Source of the DNA: Gaiellasilicea sp963784895
GTDB taxonomy: Bacteria > Actinomycetota > Thermoleophilia > Gaiellales > Gaiellaceae
Reading direction: 5' to 3'
Assembly: GCA_963784895.1 (NCBI GenBank)
Contig: CAWATM010000010.1
Span: 155,479-219,478 of the forward strand
Length of the DNA: 64,000 nt
Within the stretch, counting starts at the first letter, position 1. Each line of letters opens with the position of its first letter. Under the pieces are notes generated by a model. That model saw nothing but the letters and a program-made list of their open reading frames with translations. It did not search any database and was not told the origin of the DNA. A program made the translations under genes and the position numbers. Below, piece by piece: positions 1 through 8,130 of the stretch.

Positions 1-461
1 CTGATCGCAATGATGGTCGCCGCCGGGGCGAACTCCGCCTCGGACGGGGACGATGACCATGGCCCGGGTCAAGGAGCCGAGATCGTCGGAAGCTGGGATG
101 TGACCGTGAGCCGCGGGCCGGTCCTGCCGCCGGTGAGGTCGTTTCAGACGTTCAACCGCGGCGGAACCATTGTCGAGACCGCGAACGAACGCTGTTCCGC
201 AGTCCCTCCCACGGGGCGTGGGAGTACGTCGGCAAGCGGACCTACGCGACGACCACGATGTTCCACAGGTTCAGCCCGACCGGCGCGTACCTTGGGACGC
301 AGAAGATCAACGCGAACCGACAGCTCTCCCACGACGGCGAGACGTACACGGCGGCGGCGGTGTCGCAGCTGTTCGACCCTGACGGGAATCTGACCTTCAC
401 TGGTAAGGCGACCGCGACCGCCAAGCGGCTCGAGGTTGAACGGGTCCCGGACCAGCCGTAA
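1..461 (+). pseudogene. frameshifted conserved hypothetical (likely exported) protein, 5' end outside window
   Basis: Two frames together give one plausible protein. Positions 1 to about 190 (frame 1) read GSWDVTVSRGPVLPPVRSF and a following FNRGGTIVETANE. Positions about 183-461 (frame 3) read RSPSHGAWEYVGKRTY, then FHRFSPTGAYLGTQK, and end in TAA. I recall this pattern (G-x-W-x-V-T-V, GG-x-x-V-E-T, SPSHGAW, FSPTGAYLGTQKI) as one continuous small family in soil bacteria. A single-base indel near 186-195 would therefore split it. The first visible residues could be the tail of a signal peptide or an internal start at 10 or 13. Function is unknown. The split could be a true pseudogene or a sequencing error. 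Confidence 0.6.
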
Positions 462-507
462 GCCACTCGACGCTGGGGCACCGCGCACAAGCGCGGCGCC
501 CCAGTCG

Positions 508-762
508 TCAGCGGCGCGAGAGCGCGTTCAGCCCGAGCAGCAGCACGACCGAGCCGGCGACCGCGAGCAGGAACGGCTTCAGATCCCAGGCGAAGCGGAC
601 GTCGGTGTCGAAGACGGCCTCGCCGAGAAAGCCGCCGAGCAGCGCGCCGACGACGCCGACGGCGAGCGTGCCGAAGCACCCGATCGTGTGCCGCCCCGGC
701 GTCAGCGCCCGCGCGACCGCACCTGCGAGCAGTCCGAAGAAGATCCAGCCGATGATCCCCAT
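508..762 (-). CDS. GlsB/YeaQ/YmgE family small membrane protein
   Basis: An 84-residue, very hydrophobic protein with three membrane segments. It opens MGIIGWIFFGLLAGAVAR and has the glycine-rich GVVGALLGGFLGE segment typical of the transglycosylase-associated/GlsB family, at the family's usual length of 80-90. These proteins sit in the inner membrane and are linked to stress responses; their biochemistry is not known. The start is an ATG preceded by TAGGGT (775-770) with 7 bases between and no Shine-Dalgarno sequence. It lies downstream of the LCP gene on the same strand and is probably transcribed on its own. Confidence 0.85.
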   Translation of the reverse strand: MGIIGWIFFGLLAGAVARALTPGRHTIGCFGTLAVGVVGALLGGFLGEAVFDTDVRFAWDLKPFLLAVAGSVVLLLGLNALSRR

Positions 763-769
763 CGCGACG

Positions 770-775
770 ACCCTA
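770..775 (-). promoter_or_regulatory. -10 box of GlsB-type gene
   Basis: TAGGGT read on the minus strand, ending 7 bases before the ATG at 762. No Shine-Dalgarno sequence is present, so a leaderless transcript is likely. Confidence 0.5.
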
Positions 776-787
776 ACGTCCGGGTTG

Positions 788-1936
788 CTATACCCCGCGG
801 CCGACGCGGCAGCCGGCGCCGAGGATCGCCTCGGGCCGGGGCGGCTGCGGGGCGGATTGGCCCGTGAACATCGAGAGCGTGGCGCTGTTCTCCTCGCCGC
901 CGACGATCACCGACTCGCCCCCGATCAATTGCTCCTCGCCGCCGAGGCGGCAGTGCAGTGAGCGGTCCGCGTTCGCGCGGAATCGCGTCCAGCCCAGCTG
1001 CAGCAGCTGCCCGGCGGAGAGGTCGGTCGTCAGCGGCTCGACGAGGTCGTTGCCGATGAACGGCAGCTTCAGGAACGTCCCGAAGGAGACGAGCTCGTCG
1101 GTCATCGCCTCGACGACGTCCTGCTGCCGTTCGCCGCGAGTGAGGTCGGTGTCGGCGGGATCGAGCCGGTTCTCGCGCACGCGCGAGTAGATCAGCGCCC
1201 GCTTGCCGTCCATCGTCTGCGTGCCCTTCTCGAAGCGCCAGCCCTGCCACTCCTGGCAGCGCGCCTCGGTCGCGTAGGGGCAGTCGAAGCGGTTGGAGAG
1301 GATCGGCTTCGGCACGTCGATCTCGACGCCGCCGAGCGCGTCGATCACGTCCTTGAAGTTGTCGAAGTCGACGAGGACGACGTGGTTCGGCTGAAGGCCT
1401 GTGAGCGCGCGCACGGTCTTCATCGTCAGCGCCGGGCCGCCGAGCTGGAAGGCGGCGTTGATCTTGTTCGGCCCCTGGCCGGGAATGTCGACACGGAGGT
1501 CGCGCGGGATCGAGAGGTAGGACATCCGGTGCCGCTCGGGGTCGGTGCGGACGAGCAGGATCGAATCGGAGCGTCGGAAGTCCTGGCGCGCCGCGGTGCG
1601 GTCTCCGTCGGTGCCGAGCAGCATGATCAGGGACGGCTTCGAGGTGAGCAGGCCGTCCTGAGCCGCGAGGTTCGCCGCGACCGTCTTCGGTAGCCGGTCG
1701 TTCGCCTGCTCGACGCCCTGCCGGAAGGCGAGGTAGCTGGCGACGATCCAGACGACGAGCAGGACGCCGAGCAGGAGCACGGCGAGGCCGATCCGGCGGC
1801 CCCAGCGCGGCTTCCCGGGCTGCTTGGCGCGGCCCGGCTCACCCCGCCCGGCGCGCTCCGGACGCGGCGCCGTCGGCACCTTCCCCTTCGTGCGGCCGCC
1901 CTTGTAGAGCCGGTAGGGCTTCTCTGCGTCCGCCAT
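788..1936 (-). CDS. LytR-CpsA-Psr (LCP) family cell-wall glycopolymer ligase
   Basis: A 382-residue protein. A basic, proline-rich cytoplasmic tail (about 1-46) is followed by one membrane anchor (about 47-67, LAVLLLGVLLVVWIVASYL) and an extracytoplasmic LCP domain (about 100-330). Family landmarks are LIMLLGTD, RSDSILLVRTDP, SIPRDLRVDIPG and KINAAFQLGG, with arginines and aspartates that bind the polyprenyl pyrophosphate substrate in known members. LCP enzymes move teichoic-acid, arabinogalactan or capsular polymers from lipid carriers to peptidoglycan; which polymer is used here cannot be told. It diverges from the ROK kinase with only 26 bases between start codons. Confidence 0.9.
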   Translation of the reverse strand: MADAEKPYRLYKGGRTKGKVPTAPRPERAGRGEPGRAKQPGKPRWGRRIGLAVLLLGVLLVVWIVASYLAFRQGVEQANDRLPKTVAANLAAQDGLLTSKPSLIMLLGTDGDRTAARQDFRRSDSILLVRTDPERHRMSYLSIPRDLRVDIPGQGPNKINAAFQLGGPALTMKTVRALTGLQPNHVVLVDFDNFKDVIDALGGVEIDVPKPILSNRFDCPYATEARCQEWQGWRFEKGTQTMDGKRALIYSRVRENRLDPADTDLTRGERQQDVVEAMTDELVSFGTFLKLPFIGNDLVEPLTTDLSAGQLLQLGWTRFRANADRSLHCRLGGEEQLIGGESVIVGGEENSATLSMFTGQSAPQPPRPEAILGAGCRVGRGV

Positions 1937-1945
1937 TCGGCGCGT

Positions 1946-1952
1946 TATGGTA
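1946..1952. promoter_or_regulatory. shared -10 element between LCP gene (-) and ROK kinase (+)
   Basis: TATGGTA gives TATGGT on the plus strand (11 bases before GTG 1963) and TACCAT on the minus strand (10 bases before ATG 1936). The gap between start codons is 26 bases, too small for two separate promoters, so one symmetric -10 probably fires in both directions. Confidence 0.5.
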
Positions 1953-1962
1953 GCCGCCTCCC

Positions 1963-2862
1963 GTGGGCGCTCAACGAGTCATCGGTGTCGACCTGGGCGG
2001 AACGAAGATCGCGACGGGATCGATCGACGCGGACGGCACGGTGCACCGGCGGCACGAGGTGCCGACGCCGACCGAGTCGCAGGAGGCGCTGCTCGAGGGC
2101 ATTGTCGGCGCGATCGAGCCGCTCGCCGACGAGAGCATGGGTGCGATCGGTTTCGGGATCCCGTCTGTGATCGACCGCACGACCGGCCGCGCGCTCGGCT
2201 CGACCAACATTCCGTTGCGGGACGTCGCGCTGACCGAGCTGATCGAGGAGCGGTTCGGCGTCCCCGCCAGGGTCGAGAACGACGGCAACGCCGCCGCGCT
2301 CGCGGAGTGGAAGCTCGGCGCGGGACGGGGCGCCGACGACCTCGTCATGCTCACGCTCGGCACCGGCGTCGGCGGCGGGCTCGTCCTCGGCGGTGCGCTC
2401 TACCGCGGGATCGCCGAGCTCGGGCACGTCGTCGTCGTCGCAGACGGGCCGCCGTGTCAGGGCCGTTGCACCGGCCGCGGCCATCTCGAGGCGGTTGCGT
2501 CCGGCAATGCGGCCGACCGCGCGGCGGAGAAGCTCTGGGGCGAGGGAGCGAACGCCGAGCTGCTCGTCGGCCGCGCGGAGGAGGGTGACCCCGATGCGCT
2601 CGAGGCGCTCGCCGGGATCGGGCATCTGCTCGGTGCGGCGATCGGCTCGTTCGTCAACACCTTCGCGCCGGAGCTGGTGATCGTCGGCGGCGGCTTCGGG
2701 ATCGCGGCATTCGAGTTTCTCGTCCCCTCGGCGCTCGAGATCGCGCGCCGGGAGACGGTCGAGCCTGATGTGCTGCCGGTGAAGATCGTCGGGGCCGAGC
2801 TCGGTTCCGAGGCCGGCCTCGTCGGTGCCGGGCTGCTCGCGTTCGAGGCGCTCGGGGGCTAG
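1963..2862 (+). CDS. ROK family sugar kinase (glucokinase-like)
   Basis: A 299-residue cytoplasmic kinase, probably phosphorylating glucose with ATP. The N-terminus VIGVDLGGTKIATG is the phosphate-1 loop. ENDGNAAALAE carries the sugar-binding Asn-Asp, and GTGVGGGLVLGG the phosphate-2 loop. The zinc-binding stretch is atypical: C-Q-G-R-C-T-G-R-G-H-L-E, where ROK proteins usually have C-x-C-G-x-x-G-C-x-E. The first two Cys spacings differ and the last ligand is His. The start is GTG, fixed by the divergent promoter. The gene is 3 bases upstream of rsmI and probably co-transcribed with it. Confidence 0.88.
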   Translation: MGAQRVIGVDLGGTKIATGSIDADGTVHRRHEVPTPTESQEALLEGIVGAIEPLADESMGAIGFGIPSVIDRTTGRALGSTNIPLRDVALTELIEERFGVPARVENDGNAAALAEWKLGAGRGADDLVMLTLGTGVGGGLVLGGALYRGIAELGHVVVVADGPPCQGRCTGRGHLEAVASGNAADRAAEKLWGEGANAELLVGRAEEGDPDALEALAGIGHLLGAAIGSFVNTFAPELVIVGGGFGIAAFEFLVPSALEIARRETVEPDVLPVKIVGAELGSEAGLVGAGLLAFEALGG

Positions 2863-2865
2863 CCG

Positions 2866-3684
2866 ATGCCGCTCGCCGTCTGCGCGACGCCGATCGGCAA
2901 CCTCGAGGACGTGACCTTGCGTGTGCTGCGCGAGCTGGCGGAGGCCGACGTGGTGCTCTGCGAGGACACGCGCCACACCAAGGGCCTGCTCGAGCGGCAC
3001 CGGATCGAGGCGAGGCTGCTCAGCTACCACCGGCACAACGAGGCGGTCAGGACCGCCGAGCTGCTGCCGCGGCTCGAGGCGGGCGAGCGGATCGCGCTCG
3101 TGTCCGATGCGGGCCTACCCGGCGTCAACGACCCGGGTGCGCGGTTGATCGAGGCGGCGCTCAGCGCCGGGCTGCCGGTGACGGTGCTGCCGGGCGCGTC
3201 CGCGGTCGAGACGGCACTCGTCGCGAGCGGGCTGACGGGCGAGCGCTTCCAGTTCCTCGGCTATCTGCCGCGCGGCGAGAGCGCGCTTCGCGCGCTCTGG
3301 GAGGAGCTGTCGGCGTGGCCGCATCCCGCCGTCGCGTTCGAATCGCCGCAGCGGCTGCCGGCGACGCTGCGTTCGCTCGCCGCCGTGCAACCGGATCGAA
3401 CCGTCGCCGTCTGCCGCGAGCTGACGAAGCGGTTCGAGCAGGTGGCGCGAGGGACGGCGGAGGTGGTCGCGGCGCAGTTCTCGGCGCCGCCGAAGGGCGA
3501 GGTGACGGTCGTCTTCGGGGCGGTCGAGCAGCCGGTCGAGGTGGCCGCCGTGAGCGAGGCCGTCGGCGCCGTGGCGGAGCTCGTCACGGCCGGGGTGGCG
3601 CGCCGGCAGGCGGTGGACGTCGTCGCTCGCCTTGCGCGCATTTCCCGTAACACGTTGTATGCGGAATCGTTGAAAAGCCGCTGA
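2866..3684 (+). CDS. rsmI: 16S rRNA (cytidine1402-2'-O)-methyltransferase RsmI
   Basis: A 272-residue SAM-dependent methyltransferase of the tetrapyrrole-methylase fold that 2'-O-methylates C1402 in the 16S rRNA decoding centre. Visible landmarks are LAVCATPIGNLEDVTLRVL at the start, VVLCEDTRHTKGLLERH, VSDAGLPGVNDPGARL and LPGASAVETALVASGL. Length matches the family (270-290). It follows the ROK gene by 3 bases, so translation is probably coupled. The next gene has its own leadered start. Confidence 0.95.
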   Translation: MPLAVCATPIGNLEDVTLRVLRELAEADVVLCEDTRHTKGLLERHRIEARLLSYHRHNEAVRTAELLPRLEAGERIALVSDAGLPGVNDPGARLIEAALSAGLPVTVLPGASAVETALVASGLTGERFQFLGYLPRGESALRALWEELSAWPHPAVAFESPQRLPATLRSLAAVQPDRTVAVCRELTKRFEQVARGTAEVVAAQFSAPPKGEVTVVFGAVEQPVEVAAVSEAVGAVAELVTAGVARRQAVDVVARLARISRNTLYAESLKSR

Positions 3685-3700
3685 ATCACGCCGCTAGCGT
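3670..3700 (+). promoter_or_regulatory. candidate promoter of the M23 peptidase gene
   Basis: TTGAAA (3670-3675) and TAGCGT (3695-3700), 19 bases apart, overlap the end of rsmI. A strong Shine-Dalgarno sequence, GGAGGTGG, lies near 3725-3732 ahead of ATG 3740. This gene therefore has a normal leader of about 34 bases. Confidence 0.45.
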
Positions 3701-3739
3701 GCGTGGAGTTGCTCCTCACGACAACGGAGGTGGTGCTCG

Positions 3740-5047
3740 ATGCGGCGATTCTGCTCCGGCGCGGTCATCCTGGCGTTCCTGCTCGCGGTTCCGACCGCCG
3801 CCGCCTGGACGTGGCCGGCCGACGGGCCGGTGCTGCGTGCCTTCTCGCTCGGGCCGGACGCGTACGCCGCCGGACAGCACCGCGGCGTCGACATCGGCGC
3901 CGAGGTCGGCGCGCAGGTGCTCGCGCCGGTCACAGGCACCGTCTCCTTCACCGGCGCCGTTCCCGGTGGCGGCCGCGCGATCACGATCCAGACGCCGGAC
4001 GGGTATGCGGTGACGCTGCTGCAGCTCGGCGGTGCGGCCGTCGCGAGCGGCGACCCGGTCGTCGAGGGCGCCCCGGTCGGGATCGTCGGCGAGAGCGTCG
4101 ACGGGGTCACCACCCAGCCGCACGTCCATCTCGGCGTCCGCGTCGTGACCGACCCGAACGGCTACGTTGACCCGCTCGGCTTCCTGCCCGCCCGTGTCGC
4201 AGCGGCGCCGCCGGAGCAGGGCCTGCAGCCCGCCCCGACGCCGCAGCCGATCGAGGAACCACCGGTCGCGCAGGAGCCGGCGGTTGCGGTGACGGCACCG
4301 GTGCCGAGCGAGCTCCAGCCCGAACCGACTGTCTCCGTCGCGGAGCCGGCTGCCGTACCGACGGTCGGGCGAGTCGTCGTCGCCGTGGCACCCGCGGCCG
4401 CCGAGACCCCCGCTGCGGTGCGACGTGCTGTCGTGCCGGCGCCGGAGGTGGCTCCAACCACTCCGGCGGGTCAGCGCGCGCAGCCTGCGCGAGACACGGC
4501 CCTCCGCTCGAGTGCTCGCCGCTCTCCCCTACGACGGACGGGCACGACGCTTCGCGCGCCGGTGCCGCCCGAGGTCGCTCCGACGCAGGTGTTGCGACCT
4601 CTCCGCCGGCCCGCGGCGGCGGCCGGGGAGGACGCCGGCCCGACTCCGCCCCCGGGCGGGGCGATCCGAGACGCACGCCGTGTCGGTGCGAGTTCCGTCG
4701 CTGCAGCGACGCGTCCATCGGAGCAGCCGGCGGCACCACTCGGCGTGGTGACGCTGCTCGCCGTCCTCGCCGCCGCCGTTCTCGGGGTCGCCCGCGGCGT
4801 TGCGGGAGCATGGGAACCGGCTCGTATCATGGGCGCCGATGGCCGAGAAGATCCTGGTTGCGGTCGCGTGGCCGTATGCGAACGGCCCGCGGCACATCGG
4901 CCACGTGGCCGGCTTCGGCGTCCCGTCCGACATCTTCGCTCGCTACCACCGGCTCCGCGGCAACGAGGTGCTGATGGTGAGCGGCACCGACGAGCACGGG
5001 ACGCCGGTGATGGTGGCCGCCGACGAGGCCGGCGTCTCGCCGCGTGA
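3740..5047 (+). CDS. secreted M23 family metallopeptidase with Pro/Ala-rich tail
   Basis: A signal peptide (about 1-22, VILAFLLAVPTAAA) leads into an M23/LytM domain (about 25-150). Both zinc-ligand motifs are present: H47-R-G-V-D51 and H128-V-H130. Such enzymes cut peptidoglycan cross-bridges outside the membrane. Residues about 155-335 are low-complexity Pro/Ala/Glu/Arg. A hydrophobic stretch, GVVTLLAVLAAAVLGVARGV, near 336-355 could anchor the C-terminus. Odd feature: no stop follows the anchor, and the frame runs 209 bases into metG, coding an Arg-rich tail (GREDPGCGRVAV onward) before TGA at 5045-5047. Either this is a real overlap or a base was lost near 4800. The domain call is firm; the C-terminus is not. 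Confidence 0.75.
   Translation: MRRFCSGAVILAFLLAVPTAAAWTWPADGPVLRAFSLGPDAYAAGQHRGVDIGAEVGAQVLAPVTGTVSFTGAVPGGGRAITIQTPDGYAVTLLQLGGAAVASGDPVVEGAPVGIVGESVDGVTTQPHVHLGVRVVTDPNGYVDPLGFLPARVAAAPPEQGLQPAPTPQPIEEPPVAQEPAVAVTAPVPSELQPEPTVSVAEPAAVPTVGRVVVAVAPAAAETPAAVRRAVVPAPEVAPTTPAGQRAQPARDTALRSSARRSPLRRTGTTLRAPVPPEVAPTQVLRPLRRPAAAAGEDAGPTPPPGGAIRDARRVGASSVAAATRPSEQPAAPLGVVTLLAVLAAAVLGVARGVAGAWEPARIMGADGREDPGCGRVAVCERPAAHRPRGRLRRPVRHLRSLPPAPRQRGADGERHRRARDAGDGGRRRGRRLAA
4825..4830 (+). promoter_or_regulatory. -10 box of the metG operon
   Basis: TATCAT ends 8 bases before ATG 4839. No Shine-Dalgarno sequence is visible, which predicts a leaderless metG transcript starting inside the M23 reading frame. 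Confidence 0.55.
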
Positions 5048-6626
5048 GCTCGCCGACCGCAACAACGAGATCATCCGCAACGACCTTCGGAATCTCGGCC
5101 TTTCATACGACCTGTTCACGCGGACGACGACCGAGAACCACCACGAGGTCGTTCGCGATGTCTTTCGCACGCTCTGGGACAACGGCTTCATCTTCGAGCA
5201 GACGACCGTCGGCCCATTCTCCGCCGGCACGGCGAGGGCGCTCCCCGACCGTTACATCGAGGGGACCTGCCCGATCTGCGGCTTTCCGGATGCCCGTGGC
5301 GACCAGTGCGACAACTGCGGCAATCAGCTCGACCCGGCCGATCTGATCAATCCGCGTTCGAAGCTCGACGGGACGGAGCCGGTGTTCAGGGAGACGTCGC
5401 ATCTCTTCCTCGACCTGCCCAGGTTCAAGGAGCAGCTGACCGACTGGATCGGAGAGCAGCAGCACTGGCGCTCGAACGTACGCCGGTTCTCGCTCGAGCT
5501 CGTCAAGCGTCTGAAACCGCGGCCGGTCACGCGCGATCTCGACTGGGGCGTCCGCGTCCCCGTGCCCGGGTACGAGGAGCGCGAGGACAAACGCATCTAC
5601 GTCTGGATCGACGCCGTCGTGGGGTACTACTCCGCGGCGATCGAATGGGCCCGCAATCGCGACACCCCCGATGCGTGGCGGGCGTGGTGGCAGAACCCGG
5701 ATGCGCGCCACTACTACTTCATGGGCAAGGACAACATCGTCTTCCACAGCGTCATCTGGCCTGCGCAGCTCCTCGGGTACGCCGAGGGTGGCTCCTTCGG
5801 AGCGGGCCGCGGCCGGCTCGAGCTTCCGCACGACATCGTCAGCTCCGAGTTTCTGACGATGGAGGGCCGGCAGTTCAGCACGAGTCGCGGTGTCGTGATC
5901 CACGTCGGCGACTTCCTCAGCCGCTACGACCCGGATCCACTCCGTTACTTCCTGACCGCGGCGGGCCCGGAGACCCAGGACACCGACTTCACGTGGGCCG
6001 AGTTCGTGCGCCGCAACAACGACGAGCTCGTTGCGAACTGGGGCAACTTGGTCAACCGGACGCTGACGAGCGCTCACAAGAACTTCGGCGCCGTTCCGAC
6101 CCCGGGCGAGCTCACGGCGGCCGACACCTGCGTGCTCGACGCGGTCGAGGGCGGCTTCGAGTCGGTCGGCGCGCTGATCGGGCAGGCGCGCTTCAAGGCA
6201 GCGCTCGCCGAGACGATGCGCCTGGCATCGCTCGTCAACGCCTACGTCAGCGAGGAGGCGCCGTGGGCGGCGATCAAGGACGACCGCGAGCGCGCCGGCA
6301 CCGTCCTCTACGTCGTCCTCCGCTGCATCGACAACCTGAAGACGCTGTTCACGCCGTTCCTGCCCTTCACCTCCCAGGTGCTGCACGAGCTGCTCGGCTA
6401 CGACGACGTGATCGCGGGCGACCTCGAGTTTCGCCTGATCGAGAAGGAGGCCGTGCCCTACACGGTGCTGACAGGCGCCTACGAGGACTGGAGCGGATCG
6501 TGGCAGCCGAGCGTGCTCGAGCCGGGCCGCCGGCTCCGTGAACCGCGTCCGCTCTTCCGGAAGCTCGATCCCGACCGGGTCGTCGCCGACGAGCTGGCGC
6601 GGATGGGGCGCGCCGCCGAAGCGTGA
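4839..6626 (+). CDS. metG: methionyl-tRNA synthetase
   Basis: A 595-residue class I synthetase that charges tRNA-Met in the cytoplasm. The HIGH motif is intact at residues 19-22 (PYANGPRHIGHVAGF). A zinc knuckle follows (C-P-I-C-G about 145, C-D-N-C about 160). The KMSKS loop is Q-F-S-T-S near 345-349: the first lysine is Gln, while actinobacterial enzymes I recall have KFS-type loops. The anticodon-binding helical domain fills the C-terminus, with no fused tRNA-binding domain. ATG 4839 was chosen over an upstream start because of the -10 box at 4825. It heads a four-gene operon in which each start overlaps the previous stop. Confidence 0.96.
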   Translation: MAEKILVAVAWPYANGPRHIGHVAGFGVPSDIFARYHRLRGNEVLMVSGTDEHGTPVMVAADEAGVSPRELADRNNEIIRNDLRNLGLSYDLFTRTTTENHHEVVRDVFRTLWDNGFIFEQTTVGPFSAGTARALPDRYIEGTCPICGFPDARGDQCDNCGNQLDPADLINPRSKLDGTEPVFRETSHLFLDLPRFKEQLTDWIGEQQHWRSNVRRFSLELVKRLKPRPVTRDLDWGVRVPVPGYEEREDKRIYVWIDAVVGYYSAAIEWARNRDTPDAWRAWWQNPDARHYYFMGKDNIVFHSVIWPAQLLGYAEGGSFGAGRGRLELPHDIVSSEFLTMEGRQFSTSRGVVIHVGDFLSRYDPDPLRYFLTAAGPETQDTDFTWAEFVRRNNDELVANWGNLVNRTLTSAHKNFGAVPTPGELTAADTCVLDAVEGGFESVGALIGQARFKAALAETMRLASLVNAYVSEEAPWAAIKDDRERAGTVLYVVLRCIDNLKTLFTPFLPFTSQVLHELLGYDDVIAGDLEFRLIEKEAVPYTVLTGAYEDWSGSWQPSVLEPGRRLREPRPLFRKLDPDRVVADELARMGRAAEA

Positions 6627-7363
6627 TCGACACGCACGCGCACCTCGATGCGCTCGAGCAGCCGGCGGCCGCGCTCGAGCGCGCACGCGCCGCGGGCGTC
6701 ACGCGAGTGATCACGGTCGGAACCGGCATCGACTCGTGCAGGCGCGCGCTCGCCCTGACCGCGACGGACGGGGTCTTCGCCGCGCTCGGGATCGACCCGC
6801 ACCAGGCCGCCACGCCCGAGGCGACACGAGTCGGCGAGCTTCGCATGCTGCTCGACCATCCGCGCGCGGTCGCCGTGGGCGAGGCCGGGCTCGATTACCA
6901 CTACGGCGCCGAGGCGAAGGAGGAGCAGCGCAGCCTCTTCGCAGCCCAGCTGGCGCTCGCCTCCGACGTCGGGCGGCCGATTGTCGTCCACACCCGCTCC
7001 GCGAACGCCGACACGGAGGCGATGCTCCGTGCGCACGAGGGCACAGTTGTCATGCACTGCTTCTCCGAGCCGGGCCTGCTCGACGCCGGGCTCGAATGCG
7101 GCTGGTACTTCTCCTTCGCCGGCAACGCGACCTATCCGAGAGCCGAGGCGCTCCGCGAGGCGGCTGTCTCGGTGCCCGCGAACCGGATCCTCGCCGAGAC
7201 CGACTGCCCCTATCTCGCTCCGCAGCCGGTGCGCGGCCGGCGGAACGAGCCCGCCCACGTCGTCCACACCGTTGCGGCGCTCGCGGCGGCCAGGGGCGAC
7301 GCCCCCGAGGACCTCGCCGCCCGGATCGAGGCCAACGCCGCCACGGCGTTCCGACTCCCGTGA
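6623..7363 (+). CDS. tatD: TatD family metal-dependent hydrolase/DNase
   Basis: A 246-residue TIM-barrel metallohydrolase. Metal ligands are visible in MIDTHAHLDAL (H-x-H), the Glu of AVGEAGLDYHYG, VVHTR, MHCFSEP and ETDCPYLAP. Family members act as 3'-5' exonucleases on damaged DNA. GTG 6623 overlaps the metG stop as GTGA, so translation is coupled. The metG-tatD-rsmA-ispE order is common in Gram-positive bacteria. Confidence 0.93.
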   Translation: MIDTHAHLDALEQPAAALERARAAGVTRVITVGTGIDSCRRALALTATDGVFAALGIDPHQAATPEATRVGELRMLLDHPRAVAVGEAGLDYHYGAEAKEEQRSLFAAQLALASDVGRPIVVHTRSANADTEAMLRAHEGTVVMHCFSEPGLLDAGLECGWYFSFAGNATYPRAEALREAAVSVPANRILAETDCPYLAPQPVRGRRNEPAHVVHTVAALAAARGDAPEDLAARIEANAATAFRLP

Positions 7364-8130
7364 GCGTCCGTCCGAAGAAGCGGCTCGGCCAGCACTTCCT
7401 CGCCGACGACAACATTCTTGGCGTGATCGAGCGCTTCGCCGCGCTCGGCCCCGACGACGTCGTGCTCGAGATCGGACCCGGACTCGGCGTGCTCACGCGC
7501 CGTCTCGCCGACCGTGCCGGGCATGTCCACACGATCGAGCTCGACCGCTCGCTCGCGCCGCACCTCGCCGAGCTCGCCGACCGGACGAACGTCGACCTCC
7601 ACTGGGGCGACGCGCTGCAACTCGACCTGGGCGCGCTCGACCCCCCGCCGACCAAGCTGGTCGCGAATCTGCCCTACAACGTCGCCACGCCGATCGTGGC
7701 CGAGAGCCTGGCGGGTTTGCCCAGCGTCGAGCTCTGGACGGTGATGGTGCAGCGGGAGGTCGCGGACCGCTTCTTCGCCGCGCCGTCGACGAAGCCGTAC
7801 GGCTCGGTCTCCGTGCTCGTCCAGCTCGCAGCGGAGCGCACCGGCTTTCACCCGGTCGCGCGCACCGTCTTCCGGCCGCCGCCGAACGTCGACTCGGCTC
7901 TCGTCGCGTTCAACCGCGTGCCGCTGCCGGACGGCTTCGTGCGGATCAAGCACGTCGTCGAGGCGTCGTTCGCCCATCGCCGCAAGACGCTGCCGAACTC
8001 GCTCGCGCTCGCCGGGCTCGCCTCACGGGCAGACGCCGCCGCCGCGCTTGCCTCGATCGGCCGCCCGCCGGAGGTCCGTGCCGAGGCGCTCGAGCCGCGG
8101 GAGTTCGTCGCCCTCGCGAAGGCGCTGTGA
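7360..8130 (+). CDS. rsmA: 16S rRNA (adenine1518/1519-N6)-dimethyltransferase RsmA (KsgA)
   Basis: A 256-residue SAM methyltransferase that dimethylates two adenines in helix 45 of 16S rRNA during 30S assembly. Seen: PKKRLGQHFLADD at the N-terminus, SAM motif I EIGPGLGVLTRRL, the catalytic N-L-P-Y (LVANLPYNVATP), and FRPPPNVDSALV. GTG 7360 overlaps the tatD stop (GTGA), which fixes the start right before SVRPKKR. Length is usual for the family. Confidence 0.95.
   Translation: MSVRPKKRLGQHFLADDNILGVIERFAALGPDDVVLEIGPGLGVLTRRLADRAGHVHTIELDRSLAPHLAELADRTNVDLHWGDALQLDLGALDPPPTKLVANLPYNVATPIVAESLAGLPSVELWTVMVQREVADRFFAAPSTKPYGSVSVLVQLAAERTGFHPVARTVFRPPPNVDSALVAFNRVPLPDGFVRIKHVVEASFAHRRKTLPNSLALAGLASRADAAAALASIGRPPEVRAEALEPREFVALAKAL

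Noticed and set aside
4780..4838. T-box or other riboswitch before metG
   Set aside because: The -10 box is 8 bases before the ATG, so there is no leader to hold a riboswitch.
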